From Dendrobium chrysotoxum (Eukaryota > Streptophyta > Magnoliopsida > Asparagales > Orchidaceae), in assembly GCA_019925795.1 (NCBI GenBank), contig CM034312.1, forward strand, positions 1,148,501 through 1,212,500: a stretch of DNA of 64,000 bases. Direction: 5' to 3'. The position numbers and the translations under genes are program-made. The notes beneath the pieces are model-generated. The model was given only the letters and a program-made list of their open reading frames with translations, did not search any database and was not told the DNA's origin. This document shows positions 11,703 through 23,800 of this stretch, in pieces (positions within the stretch are counted from its first letter, which is position 1; each line of letters starts with the position of its first letter).

Positions 11703-13666
11703 TGTAATATCCTAATTTAGGTAATGAAATCAATTAATTTTAAATGAGTTTTATTTGTATTATCAGTTACTATTAAATAAATATAAGTAATATTAAATTA
11801 AATAACTGTATAAGTATTTATTCGAATAGACGCTTGTAGGAATTTATTGGAAATCAGTTTACTGGTGAGCCCCATTATCCTCCTCTATTCTAAGGAGGAT
11901 TAATGCAAGCCAGTAGAGAGCAGTTTTGCATAGTACAGTCTTTCATGTAGCAGAAATCGGTACAGCGCCTGGAATCACTGTAGCATGAGGCGGCACATTT
12001 GGCACTATGAATTTTTGTGCGGTTTGGTAACTGAGTGAGAATAGTGGAATAGTAGATTTCTGTGAGGGTTTGGAGGAGTAAGAATCAAAGGAAAGTTTAG
12101 AGAAAAAGAAGAAGAAAAGTGAAATAAAAAGAGGAATTCCAAACACAAACTAAATATTAAAGAATTTTACATATTTTGGTAAGTAAAAATTATGTTTAAT
12201 TGAAGCATAATTAGCAAGGGATTATTTGGATATATTATTCATGTTTGCTGATTTCCACAACAAGATTTGAGTATGTAGAGAGTGGACTTGCAGTAAAAAA
12301 ATTCTGTTAAAACAAAGGAAGAGGAAAGTAAGAGAAAGAACGAATTGAGGTAAGTAATTTAATTTTCATTAATTATTTTAAAGAATTTTAATTGGTAAGG
12401 AAAGTTTTAAAGAAGTTTATATCAGTCATAATTTTAGGATTCATCAGATATATACAGAAAGAAAATTTTGGGATAGTTTATCAAAGGAGAAGATTAAGTG
12501 ATGGAGAATTGGAAAAGACATTTCATTAGGTAGGTAAGTTGTGTAAATTTAGTTTACAAATATAAGAATTATTAATTCTAAATATATTTATAATATTATT
12601 TGAAATAATCGAAAAAGTAAATGCTTTATGAAGATTCCAATAATTATAATGAGTATATTTCCAAGTTTTCATATATGGTTGACCGCTTGCATACATGTAT
12701 TATTGATGTTTAAAATAAGATTTATGAAGATTGTTTGAATATTTTTTAGTTGTTATTAAATTGAAAGGAGCTCATTAAAGCTCATATTGGCAACGCATCC
12801 TATTATATAATTATAGTAAAATACAGATTCTTATGAAATTTTATATATAGCAAGTCAAGTACAAATTATGAATATGTGAAGTGTAGAAAATATCAATTTA
12901 AAATAAAATTTGGCTATAAAATGATGTATAACTTATAATTGCAATGGGGCAAAAGGGTCCCCATATATGGCACTACATTGTAAGTGGGGCAAAAGGGATC
13001 TCAAAGATGTGATACATGTATAACAGGTGGAGTAAAAGGGATCCCTAAAGAGGCAAAAGGGACCTCAATGTAATTCAATGGTGATAATGCTAGGTTTACC
13101 TGGGCTTCATTGAATATTCTTATGAAAGTTAGCTAAATCTTTAAAAGACTAAAATCGATATTCAGTATAGACTTCAGACAAAAGTAAAGACTGATGTTAA
13201 TTATGATTTTATGATGTTTTAAAAGTAAAGATAAGTTTATTCAATGATGATTTCAATATTATGATTTATAATAATTATTATATTTTAATTGTTATTTAAT
13301 TTACAAAACTTATTGAGCCTCATAGCTAACCAATTATTTCATACTGATTGTTGTTATAGAAAAAGAAAAAGAAAAGGTTGATATAGATTAAGTTGCAAGT
13401 ATTTCAATTTTATATATTAATATTTATCTTTATTTGTGAGTCTATATTTGAGATATGTAGACAGCTCAATAATATATTATTTTAAATTTTTTTAGTGGCT
13501 CTATACTCTGAAGTATTTATTTTAATATAATTGGATCTCTATTAGAAGCTTTCATTTATATATGAAAAGTAAGATTGTTGGATGTTTTATTAAGATGACT
13601 GAAAAAAGTTATATTTATGTGTGTGATATTCTACAATACGATTAAGGAGTATTATGAGATATTACA
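11703..13666. mobile_element. solo LTR (probable Ty3/gypsy), 1964 bp
   Basis: The termini are TGTAATATC and GATATTACA, a perfect 9-bp inverted repeat with TG...CA ends. It is flanked by the 5-bp duplication CCGGA (11698-11702 and 13667-13671). No coding domain, primer site or second LTR lies inside, so it is a recombined solo LTR. Repeated GGGGCAAAAGGG-like units occur at about 12944-13065. The orientation is probably plus from the TGTAATATCC start, but I do not assert it. Confidence 0.88.
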
Positions 13667-13671
13667 CCGGA

Positions 13672-16600
13672 AGCCTTGTCATTCAACACCCAAGGTCCCC
13701 CCTGCCCCCTCTACGACTACAAACCTCACTAAGCCTCCTCATCATCTAGACCCTCCACTTCTATAATCCAGGAATCGCCCTCTGCTCACAACTTATCCTC
13801 TGCTATAATGGGATGATCTCCACCTAACATAAATAATCTACTATCTAGCCAAGCCCGTCCAAATGAACTATCCTCTACCAACCTTCTCCTTAATAATTTC
13901 TCTGCCCTAATTTCTGGTCTGGAAGATTTCTCTACAGCATCGTCGAAAATACAAAACCAACTATAAAAAATCCTCCAAGGCTCCAAAGCCTCCAAAGTTT
14001 CTTCATCTAACCCAAATGACCCTTCTAAGGGAAAAAAGTTGCCCTCCTCCCCATCCAAACCCAAATGACCAGTGTTAATTTTGCATCATGGAATATTCAG
14101 GGTTTTTATTGTCTTAATCAGCTCCTTACTTGTAAGAACCTTATTAATTTCTATTTTGTTGACATGGTTTCCATCCTTGAAGCAAAAAATTAGTCATAAT
14201 TTGTTATCAGATAATTGGTTTACTTCTTCTCACTCTCTCCTCCCTTTTGAAGGAAGCTATAGTAACTTCCATTTATCCTAGTTGGGTCGCATTTGGATCA
14301 AATAGAATTTGGCCAAATTATTTTTTGCCCCCACTTTTGTCAACCCCCAACTTATTCACAATTTGGTTGAATTGAGTTCTCATATGCAATTTATCTTATA
14401 TGTGGTTTATGCTTATAATACTTCTTTTAATAGAAGTAATTCATGGTCTGATTTGAATAACATTGGTTATATTATCTTATATTGTACTTTGCCTTGGGCT
14501 GTTATGGGGGATTTTAACTGTTGTCGCACTCAGCAAAATAAGATTGGTGTTGTGCTTCTTACCACCTCTAAGCTCTAAGAGCTTAATAACATGATTGTCG
14601 ATAATAGTCTTTTTGACCTTACTTCTATCGGCCTCAAGTATACATAGTGTAATAACTGACTTGATAACCCTATTGATATTAAATTGGATAGGGTCATGGT
14701 TAATGATTATTGGTTGCAAAAATTTCCTACTTCCTATTTCAAAGTGGACTGCCCTTATTCATCAAATCATTCATATATTATTGTTGCGGACTCGAATATA
14801 CGCGGCGATAGAATTTAGAAAAATTGCGTCTTAGCGTTGAACGGATATTCGGCGCACAAACAGAAAATAAAAGAACACTAGTATGTGTACGTGGAAAACC
14901 CTGTAAAGGGAAAAAACCACGGGGCTGCACCCAGTTGAAAAAGATCCACTAGCGTTTTCTTGGAATACAAGAGATGAATCATCCTTAAAAACTTAGGACG
15001 ATTAGATTACAATGAATCTCTTTAGGAGTAGACAGTTACAATGTCAAACAGCGCTCCTGCGTTATTTAGAAATCAGGCTGAATGTTGGTGTCCTTCGGAG
15101 GTCGAATAGAATTCCGGCGTCGTTTAAGAGAATTCCGGTGTAGAACAGAGTTCTGATTTTACTTGGCAAGAATTCTGACTTCGCTCAGGTGTAACAACAG
15201 AATTCCGGTGTAAGACAAAATTCCGGCGTGATTCAGGCGTAGGGCAGAATTCTGGCGGTGGTCGAAGAGGAGTTTCCTCTCTTCTTCTTCTTCTCTTCTT
15301 CTTTTCTTCTTCTTTTTTCTTCTTTTGGCTTGGTCCTTTCTTAAGAGAAATGAGGGGCTATTTATAGTTTTTTTGTGGATGGCATGAGCATGAAATAGAT
15401 GAGAGATCATGGGCTAATACGGAGTGTTTTGAATGGACGGCCGATATTGAATTCTTTGATCATGAACCATTTATCAGACATTTGAAGGTCTTAATGATAT
15501 CAGAATTTGATGATCTTAGAGTCGTTGGATTCGTCTCGTCGAGCCGCTCGATTTGACTATAAGCATGTACTGTTTGGAAACCGTTTGGTAATCCAAATTG
15601 TGGATTGAACCTTCCAAATGTGCTTCGGGTCCTTGATTTGGACCTATTTGGACTCGGATTGAGTTGAATTTGGTGTCGTTAGGTTCGTATTTCTGAGATG
15701 CTCAGTTCGATTATAAGTTTGTTGAAATCGGAGTTCAGATGATCCCGGATTTAATTTTTGAAGCTTCCAAACTAAAATTGCCTCGAGATTCGTGCCAGAT
15801 CAAGATGATTTTATCATGACACATCAATTATCACTTTTTTATAGCCTCCTTCCCAATGCTTTTTAGATTTTTATTTAAAAATTATTAGGCTAAACTGCCC
15901 ATATTATGGGATGTAGTTACTGCGGATTTCTTTAAATACCACTATATGGATCCTATCTCCTCTTTTTATTCTAAGCTCAAGAGCCTCAAGGCCAAAATTA
16001 AGTCTAAAAAATGACAATCCTCAAACTATCTTACTTCCTCTATTAAGTCCCTTGAGGCTCAACAAAAGAATTATTTTGACTTATTGAACTCTGATCCCTC
16101 AAATTTGGAGCTTAATTGTAAAGCTATGAATATTTCTCAGAATTTATCTAGTTTTTATGATGCTTGGGCTTCCTAGGTGATCCAAAGAGGTAAATGTCAT
16201 TGGCTTTCTCAGGGAGAAGAGGATATGAAATTCTTGTATGGAAAATTAAAGGGAGAAGGAATCAAAATTTCATTAGAGAGCTTTTTACAAATCTTTTATT
16301 TCCATGATGATATTGCCCAGCTGTTATTTAACATTACCAGACTCTTCTCAATTCACCTCCGCCCACACCCAACCTTTCTCTCCCAGTTGGTAATATCATT
16401 CCAAAAATTTTGGTATCTTCTTTAGTGGCACCATTCTCTAATGATGTGATAAAGCATGTGGTTTTTAATTCTCCAAAATGCTCTGCCCCAAGTTCTAAGG
16501 ATTCCCTGCTGAATTCTATACTTCCACTTGGAGTATTTTTGGTAAAGCTATTTGCGAGGTTGTCCAGCACTTCTTCAAGAAGAGTTATTTACCTAAGAAA

Positions 16601-18330
16601 GTTAAATCCACTGCTTTATCTCTTATCCCCAAAAGTTATGATGTGGGTAACAATAAGGATTATAGACCAATTTCTCTCTACAACTCCTTTTATAAATTTA
16701 TTGTTAAACTTCATGCAAACATGGTTATCAAGAATAGGGTGTCGTTTGATAACATTCTTCTTATTGTCGAACTTTTATCTAACTTCAAACTTGATAAAAA
16801 ATAACTAATTTTTTCTATGCCAAGTTTGACATCTTTACAACCTTTGACATTGTTTGCAAAAATTTCTTAGTAGCCTTGATGATAAAGGATTGTCTAATTT
16901 GTTTGTTGGTTGGATTAAGGCGTGCATTGAGAATGTCTATTTTTTGTTTGTCTTAATGGAGATTTGGAGGGGTTTTTCAACTCTACTTCGGACCTAAGGC
17001 AAGGCTGCTTGTTGTCACCATATCTTTTATGTATTGTTATGGATGGGCTTTCTGCCCTATCTAATCAGGTTGTGTTGGAAGGCTCTTTCACTAGGATTCA
17101 TGTGGGAAACTGTTGTATTACTCATCTTCTTTGTATTGATGATCTATTGGTTTTGGGAAAGCTACTACTGATAATCTCCATGTTTTGAATATTATTCTTC
17201 ATTATTTTGGTGTGGTTTCTGGGCTCAAATTTAATGCTTCCAAGAGCTCCATTATGTATTCTTGGAATCATGGTAACAATGCTACTTTTAGTGCTATTCT
17301 TAATCTCCCTATTAAAGCTTCTATCTTAAATTACCTTGGCATTCTTATATCTGTTAAAAGGTTCAAGCTTTTTTATTTTCAGATGTTAGTTACCAAGGTT
17401 TCTTCTCTTTTAGATGGTTGGAAAAGTAAATCTATTTCCCTTGCTGGTAGGGTGCAATACCTGAAATTTACTATTTTAAATAATATTGCTTATTGGATTA
17501 GAGGGGATATTTTACCTAAAACTTATATCAAGCATCTCAACAAGCTTTGTGTTAGGTTTCTTTATCATAGTGACATTCACTTAAGGAAGCTTCAGCTCAT
17601 ATCTTGGAAAAAATCTTTCTTCCTAGGCTTAATGGTGAACTTGGTATTCCTTTCATTTTGGACCTCATTTTTGCTTACAACTGTGCATTAATTTGGAGAT
17701 GTATATCATATATTTTTCTCTTCAGTATTTATTGTAAGGAAAAATACACTTTATTCTGGAATGATAGATTTTGGAAATATTCTAACTGGTGGAAAGCTAT
17801 TCGTGGCACTAATGATTCAATGAAAGCCTCTTTAAACTTCATTGTTAGGCTGACTTCCTAGTTTTCTTTCTACTAGGACCCGTTGGATCAAAGGCAAGTA
17901 TATTGCCAACATGGATGGTGGTTCTGTTTTCATTATTAATGGGATTTGACATCTCCCCTCCTCTCTACCTATGCATATCAGATATTCTATCTCTACTATC
18001 TTGATCTCCTTCCCTGCTTCAGACAGTCTGAATTAGAAAGGGTTATCAAATCCTAGTATCAAAATTTTTATTAATCATTTATATTTTAATGTTGACTCTC
18101 CTGATTGGGTTAGGATGTTATGGCATAAAAGGCACTCGTTGCATTTTTTAGTTTATGGTTGGCTTTCCTTAATGGGTAGACTAAAAACTATGGATAATCT
18201 TTTTAAAAGAAGCATTCAAGTGCATCCCGATTGTGTCTTTTGCAATAACTTCCATAAAAGCTCTAATCACCTTTCCTTTGAATGTGATTTTTCGTTTCAG
18301 TTGTTATGTAATTTACTCCCTTGATGTTCT
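13672..18330 (+). pseudogene. L1 ORF1 end and ORF2 (endonuclease, RT, zf-RVT) remnant
   Basis: Endonuclease motifs begin at about 14085 with ASWNIQGF, then SILEAKN, VYAYNTSFNR (near 14410) and WAVMGDFNCC (near 14495). The frame is cut by the solo LTR at 14782-15826 and resumes with LWDVVTADFFKYH (near 15905). RT shows DYRPISLYNSFYK (near 16655), RQGCLLSPYLLCIVMDGL (near 16995) and a catalytic block read as LCIDDLLVLG (near 17130), where most relatives have FADD. A zf-RVT domain lies at 18115-18320 (LWHKRHSLHF, CVFCNN, HLSFECDFSF). Multiple stops and shifts are present. Confidence 0.8.
14782..15826. mobile_element. solo LTR, 1045 bp
   Basis: It starts TGTTGCGGAC and ends GACACATCA, and is flanked by the 5-bp duplication ATTAT (14777-14781 and 15827-15831). 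It separates two halves of the L1 ORF2. It contains a GTGGAAAACCCTGTAAAGGG segment and several dispersed GAATTCCGGCG-type units (15107-15260). No internal coding domain is present. Confidence 0.85.
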
Positions 18331-18967
18331 TCATTTTTCTTGAGGCCAAATCTGTATCAAATTATGAATTTCGTGGATGATTGTATGGATATTTCACCAG
18401 ATATTGAAAATGGTTTCTACTTATCTATTTGGGCCTTGGTTATTATATATGGAAAGAAAGAAATGAGAGGAAGTGTGGAATGCATTGTTATAGCTTTGTT
18501 ACTGTTTGATCTTGCATCTTTAAGGCTATGTACCTTAAGCTCAACAAATGGAAACACCAGCATACCTTCAAAGAATTTCTCTGGCATTAACTTTTGGGGC
18601 TCTGTTTTGGCCTGATAGCTTTAGTCAGCTTCGAATTTTTGACAGTTTGGATAGTGATGAGTGTTTTTGTGTCACCTGGATTCCCTCCTTGGATGTGATT
18701 TCTCCTATGGCAAATAGGAGCGCTGCTTAACTTTATTTACATATCTGGATACTTGTTGACTGTCATTTGAGTCCAAATTTTTTTTTCTTTACTTACATTT
18801 CATTGCACTGTATTTTTTGTGCTACCCAAATTATTGCTTTGATTTTTGGCTTTTTAGCATTACAAGTTTTGATTACAATCCTCATAGAATATATCATATT
18901 TCTGAGTTGCATATTTTTCTTTGTAATTTTCTTAAATGAATGAAAATGTATTAGTCCTTCAATTTCA

Positions 18968-18969
<2 letters not shown>

Positions 18970-19034
<65 letters not shown>
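18970..19034. repeat. (TA)n microsatellite
   Basis: About 65 bases of uninterrupted TA dinucleotide between the LINE 3' end and the PPR gene. It ends only about 105 bases upstream of the PPR start codon. Confidence 0.97.
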
Positions 19035-19038
<4 letters not shown>

Positions 19039-19139
19039 AGAATTTATTACTCTGATTGTTCATAATTTATTACTCATTCGGTTAAAACTAATCTTCCGTC
19101 CTCCTGGTTGCGCTTTCCTTGGCCTCCGTAGGAATCATA

Positions 19140-20873
19140 ATGGCGGCGTGGATCTCGTCCCCTTTCGCCGCCGTCGCTCGCACCGCCATCAAAACCCTAT
19201 GTTTCCTCTTCAACGTCCTCCATCTCCCTAGCCGGAGCTGGAGCTCTTCCCGCGACGAGATCAACTCCGCTGACGCTAGCGATGCCGTTGCCGTTTCCAT
19301 CACCGAAGATCCTGAAACCGGCATCCTTCCATTTGGCGAATCTCTTCTCTATAGACTCTCCCACCACATCCCCCAACATCGCCACTACCTTTTTCCTCGT
19401 GATTCCGATGACCGGCCACGCCGCTGCGACCGCTATAACGCGCTCATGAAGACGTTCGCTCGGTTCGGCAAAGCCGACGAGGCTCTCCGTCTCCTGCGCG
19501 AGATGAAAACCCCCAACGTTATCTGCTACACTACTGCCATGGACGCCCTCGTCCGTGCCGGACGCTGCGAAGAAGCCGAGTCCGTCTTCAGCGAAATGAT
19601 ATCATTGGGGATCGCTCCCGATTCCGTCGCCTACTCCATCCTCGTTAAGATGTACTGTTTCCATCACAAACGCTTCGTTTCTGCCCGCAATATTATTCAG
19701 TTAATGGTGGATCGAGGCTGCGAGCGGGATGTTGTGACGTATTCTACCGTAATCGCGGGACTCTGCCGTGCCGGTAAAGTGGATGATGCTTTCTCTGTTT
19801 TGAATTTAATGCTGAAGGATAATTGCATGCTCAATGCTCACACCTACACCCCCATCATTCAGGCTTACTGCGCTTTAGGGAAGATCGATTTGGCCAGTGA
19901 GCTCATGGAAAAGATGAGGAGCTTGGGGTGCCCTCCCGACGTTGTGAGTTATAACGTACTTATCCATGCGTTCTGTAATAAAGGGGATTTTGCGGAGGTC
20001 GAGAGAATTCTTAGAGAGAGTTCTCATAATGGGTGGGAACCCGACTCTGTTTCATACAATACTTATATCAGCGGGCTATGCAATATGGGGATGACTGATG
20101 AGGCATTAAAGCAGCTGGATGTTATGCTGGAGAAGGCATTGCATCCAACTGAAGTTACTTTAAATATACTGCTAGGCATGTTGTGTCGTGATTCGAAGAT
20201 TACGGAGATTATATTCTTTTTGGCGAGAAGTTTCGAGCTCGGGCTTGATGTTGGTGCTGCTAGCTATAACACCGCCATGACTAGGCTATGTGAGATAGGA
20301 GAATTTTCAGCTGTTTTGAAGCTCTTATCCGATATGCTCAAGAAGGGAATTAGACCTGACGTACAGACCTTTAACATTGTTATTATGAGCCTTTGTAGGG
20401 CTGGGAAGCTTCACAAGGCTAAGCATATTTTTAAAAGCAAAGGGTTTACTCCAGATATTGTGACTTGTAATATCCTATTACATGAGTTTTGTTTGGCGGG
20501 GGAGTTTGCTGAATTTCATCAGCTGGTTGCTGAGCTGGGTTCTGGGCAGGTTTCCCCGGACGCAATCACCTACAATATAATTGTAGACGGTCTTTGTTGG
20601 GATGGCAAGTTTTCAAAGGCAATCGAGTTTGTTAGGTCCATTGATTTGGAATTCAAATCTGATCATGTTGCACATCTGGCTTTTGGGTTAGTTAAGGGTG
20701 GAAGGGTTGGAGATTTGTTAAGGTTACTTGGAGAAATGATTGAGAAGGGTTTACTCCTAGATGTTCGCTTGTTTGAATTTATGATACAAGCATTCTGTAA
20801 GAAGGGTTCTTGTGAGAGCATAGAGATATACAAAATCTGTCTTATTCTGGACAAAATGCTTCGAAGGGAATAG
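19140..20873 (+). CDS. P-class pentatricopeptide repeat (PPR) protein, 577 aa, intronless
   Basis: PPR proteins bind organellar RNA base by base and promote its processing, editing or translation. Residues about 97-577 form roughly fourteen consecutive PPR-like units, each with a Y/F-N-x-L/I start and a G..PD/D end (for example VVTYSTVIAGLCRAGKVDDAF and AITYNIIVDGLCWDGKFSKA). There are no E, DYW or SMR extensions, so it is a plain P-class protein. The first 96 residues are rich in Ala, Ser and Arg and could be an organelle-targeting presequence; the exact organelle is uncertain. I chose the ATG at 19140. The frame stays open a little further upstream, but only a TTG lies there. A lack of introns is usual in plant PPR genes. 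The L1 remnant and a TA repeat end just upstream. The RNA target cannot be read from the sequence. Confidence 0.93.
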   Translation: MAAWISSPFAAVARTAIKTLCFLFNVLHLPSRSWSSSRDEINSADASDAVAVSITEDPETGILPFGESLLYRLSHHIPQHRHYLFPRDSDDRPRRCDRYNALMKTFARFGKADEALRLLREMKTPNVICYTTAMDALVRAGRCEEAESVFSEMISLGIAPDSVAYSILVKMYCFHHKRFVSARNIIQLMVDRGCERDVVTYSTVIAGLCRAGKVDDAFSVLNLMLKDNCMLNAHTYTPIIQAYCALGKIDLASELMEKMRSLGCPPDVVSYNVLIHAFCNKGDFAEVERILRESSHNGWEPDSVSYNTYISGLCNMGMTDEALKQLDVMLEKALHPTEVTLNILLGMLCRDSKITEIIFFLARSFELGLDVGAASYNTAMTRLCEIGEFSAVLKLLSDMLKKGIRPDVQTFNIVIMSLCRAGKLHKAKHIFKSKGFTPDIVTCNILLHEFCLAGEFAEFHQLVAELGSGQVSPDAITYNIIVDGLCWDGKFSKAIEFVRSIDLEFKSDHVAHLAFGLVKGGRVGDLLRLLGEMIEKGLLLDVRLFEFMIQAFCKKGSCESIEIYKICLILDKMLRRE

Positions 20874-23800
20874 TACCCAGTGAGATTTACATATTCGACA
20901 GTTTGCATTCCTAATCAGAGTAATTTTTGAATGGATGCTTATTTCAGGTAGTTTTCACTTGTCTGATGTAAATTGCAGGCTTTTGACAATGAAATCATGC
21001 ACATGCAAACCTGAAAATTTCTTCTATTTTTTTAGTCAAACTTGTATAAATTTGAACAGAATTTCTATGGCATAGATATGTGTACACCTGACACTTTTCA
21101 TAGTCAATTTATTGAGTTCTTTAAACGCCTCGGAGTGCAAGTTGTGGCATTCCTTCCTCTATGTATTCTTTTTTTTTTCTTTCACGTATCTAGTTTCAGT
21201 TTAATTCATGTTACAATTATCACCACTTTGGATCATGGAGGACTGAAAGTTCATAATTCTTGAGTATGTGCTTGTGCTTGGAGCTGTAAAGGAGCTTCAA
21301 CTTTGTTTTTATTCAAGGCACTTCAATATTTAGTTAGCTTTCACACAATCTCCATGCACTTTACCCATGATTGGTGCTCTTCATTTGCAAATGATCTTGG
21401 ACCACCTTTTTATTTTATGTGAGTTACTGCCGCATGAATGGAACCAGTAGTGGTTACTACAACTTAAATTTTTTCAGCATCTTACATAACTTATGAACTT
21501 AGGTTTAATTTAATGCTTCAACAGCTTCCAACTTTAGCAAAATTATCTGCTAATGTTCTCGCCCATACAAACAGCTTAGTGGGGCAACACTTTTTTTTAT
21601 CAAGATAGATCCATATTAAACTTCTTCATCTTGGTCATTCTCTTGCCATCTTCCGTGAAAAACTGATTTTTTTTTTTATTTTAGCTCCTTCTGAAATCTC
21701 AAGAGCACTAATCTTTTCCATATCCTTTTTTACTGCTTTTGATTTGCTTGTCTTCAGTTGCCTGTATGTACTTGTATCTTATTTTCGATGGGCTTTACTT
21801 GTTGCTTTGTTCTTTAGGTGTTTCTGGGCATTTACATTTTGATCTTCTTGATAGAGTAAAAGGGTTGGGGGTCTACTGAACTTCCCATCTAGACATTGGA
21901 CGGGTATAAGGGGGGAAAAAAAAGACTTACACCTTCAACAATATTGAGTCTTTTGGAATGTTGTGTTTTTTAAAACTGGAATTTTTTAGAAGTTCAGAGA
22001 AAAGCACCTCACAGTTCATTAGTCGAAAGAATGGAATTAAAATGTACATGGCAAAGTAGCATAGGCTTAAATTAGAATTTGATTGAACCTTTAAGTAATG
22101 TGGTCATTGAATATGGATAACCAGAATGGAGATAAATTTTTTAGCAGTGTTATACAGCAAATCCTACTGGTATTTGAAAGTCAGTGACCTTTTATTTTGT
22201 TGGTATTAGCTTTGGCCTTGTTGACCTTGAAATATATAAAATGTTTGCTTCATTTAAAGTCGAGGACATGCATTTGTTGGGGAATAAATTTTTTACTTCC
22301 TCTGTTTAGTATATACAATCTTCCCAGATCAATGAGGAATCAAATAATGAAGTTTCCAAAGTGGTCCAGAAATAGAATGAGATAAGACATCTTTTCGACA
22401 AGAGTAGACACGAGATAATATAGTAAATTGCTGAATTTTGTTTGACGGCCGTAGGTTGCGCAGCAGCATCCAAGTTCAAGTAGCTTTTTAATTCCTAGTC
22501 TTCTGTTAGCTTACTACTCATGCTTTTTGATCTTTACTCTTTCTTTTTCTTTTTTTTTGGGTTAAATTGAGGGCAAGACCTATTCAATTACTATGAAAAT
22601 ATAATTACAAAGTTACAAATGTATCAAAAGGCAAACTCAGCACAGTTAGTACAGACCAATCAGCATGTGAGCTGCAAATAAAAATTAGCAATGCTCAATA
22701 CAAAACGCACAAAAGAAATCATAGAAAGAAAATAACAATAGAAAGAACACAAAACCACAGAACTTAGCTTTTTTTTTCCTTCTTTTGTGATCTTTATATA
22801 TCTTTGCATATTATATCCTTCAACGACAGATTCAATATAGACCAATCATCATATTCATAACTACTAGTGGACATTAATTTTGTTAAGTGAGATTTGTCAT
22901 GTGACCGATGGCTTCTGAATCTAGGATTTAAGTTCAAGGGGAACTATTTAAGGCATTAAAAATATGAGTTAGAATTCATATCATTTGGGGCTAAGGAGTA
23001 TGGCTTGGAGGGTATTTTGAGGGAGTTAGAGAAATTTTCATAGTTTATTGATTTCTCCTGACTTTAGTCATTTTCGTTCCATAAGACAAGCTTGCCAATT
23101 CGAGGGACCTTTGTTTCTACTATAAACTTGGGGCATTTGTGGAGTTTTCAATATATAAATTTGCTTTATTTTTTCTTAGTAGGATAAAGGCTTGTTGTTT
23201 TTGTATTTTTTTCTTTCAATAATTGCGCCATTTTTATTTTTTATTTTTGAGAGAAAACTTCTATTCTTCTTTTGGTGAAGAGTCAATGAAAACAAATTTG
23301 TTATATTGAGGTTCCATGATTGTCACGATAAATGTTTTAGAGATAGGGCTGTCAAGACTTATCATTCTTTCTTCTTAGTTCGCATGAGTGAGAAGAGACT
23401 TCATTTAGATATGATAGATTTTATCTACTTAAGATCTGAAGATGAGTTTGGTCGAATTCATTATTGAGTCTTGCAAAAAACTTCAACATTTTTCTCTCTT
23501 TCTACAAATTATTTGAGAATTATGTTATCATTGTTATACTTCATATTGTAATCTTGATAGTATTATTGTTCAAGCTAGTATTTCTTTTATTGCACTAAAA
23601 TATTCAATGACAAGAAGTTTATCTTGCTTTGTTGTTGTGACTCATCATTAATTTTTGAGCATATTTGTTTAACAACATCCCAATTATTTTTAGTGGTTAT
23701 TAGGAATATTTATGGCCCAATAATTTCTATCATCACGGCGTTCTATAATCATGACATGATTATGAAATATGCTTCATCCCAAGGTGTATATTTTGGGTCT

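Larger units (their letters stand above)
10640..18955 (+). mobile_element. L1-type LINE, decayed, interrupted by two solo LTRs
   Basis: An ORF1 with a DUF4283-like domain, then endonuclease, reverse transcriptase and a zf-RVT zinc domain, follow in order on the plus strand. They are split by insertions at 11703-13666 and 14782-15826. Both insertions have matching 5-bp duplications, so the LINE reads straight across them. The 3' end is near 18955, after an AATGAATGAAAATG stretch, and abuts a TA microsatellite. The 5' limit is approximate, set where coding-like sequence begins. Many stops and shifts show it is long dead. Confidence 0.8.

Noticed and set aside
19119..19139. PPR start upstream of the ATG
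   Set aside because: The frame is open, but the first codon there is TTG. The ATG at 19140 is the first proper start.
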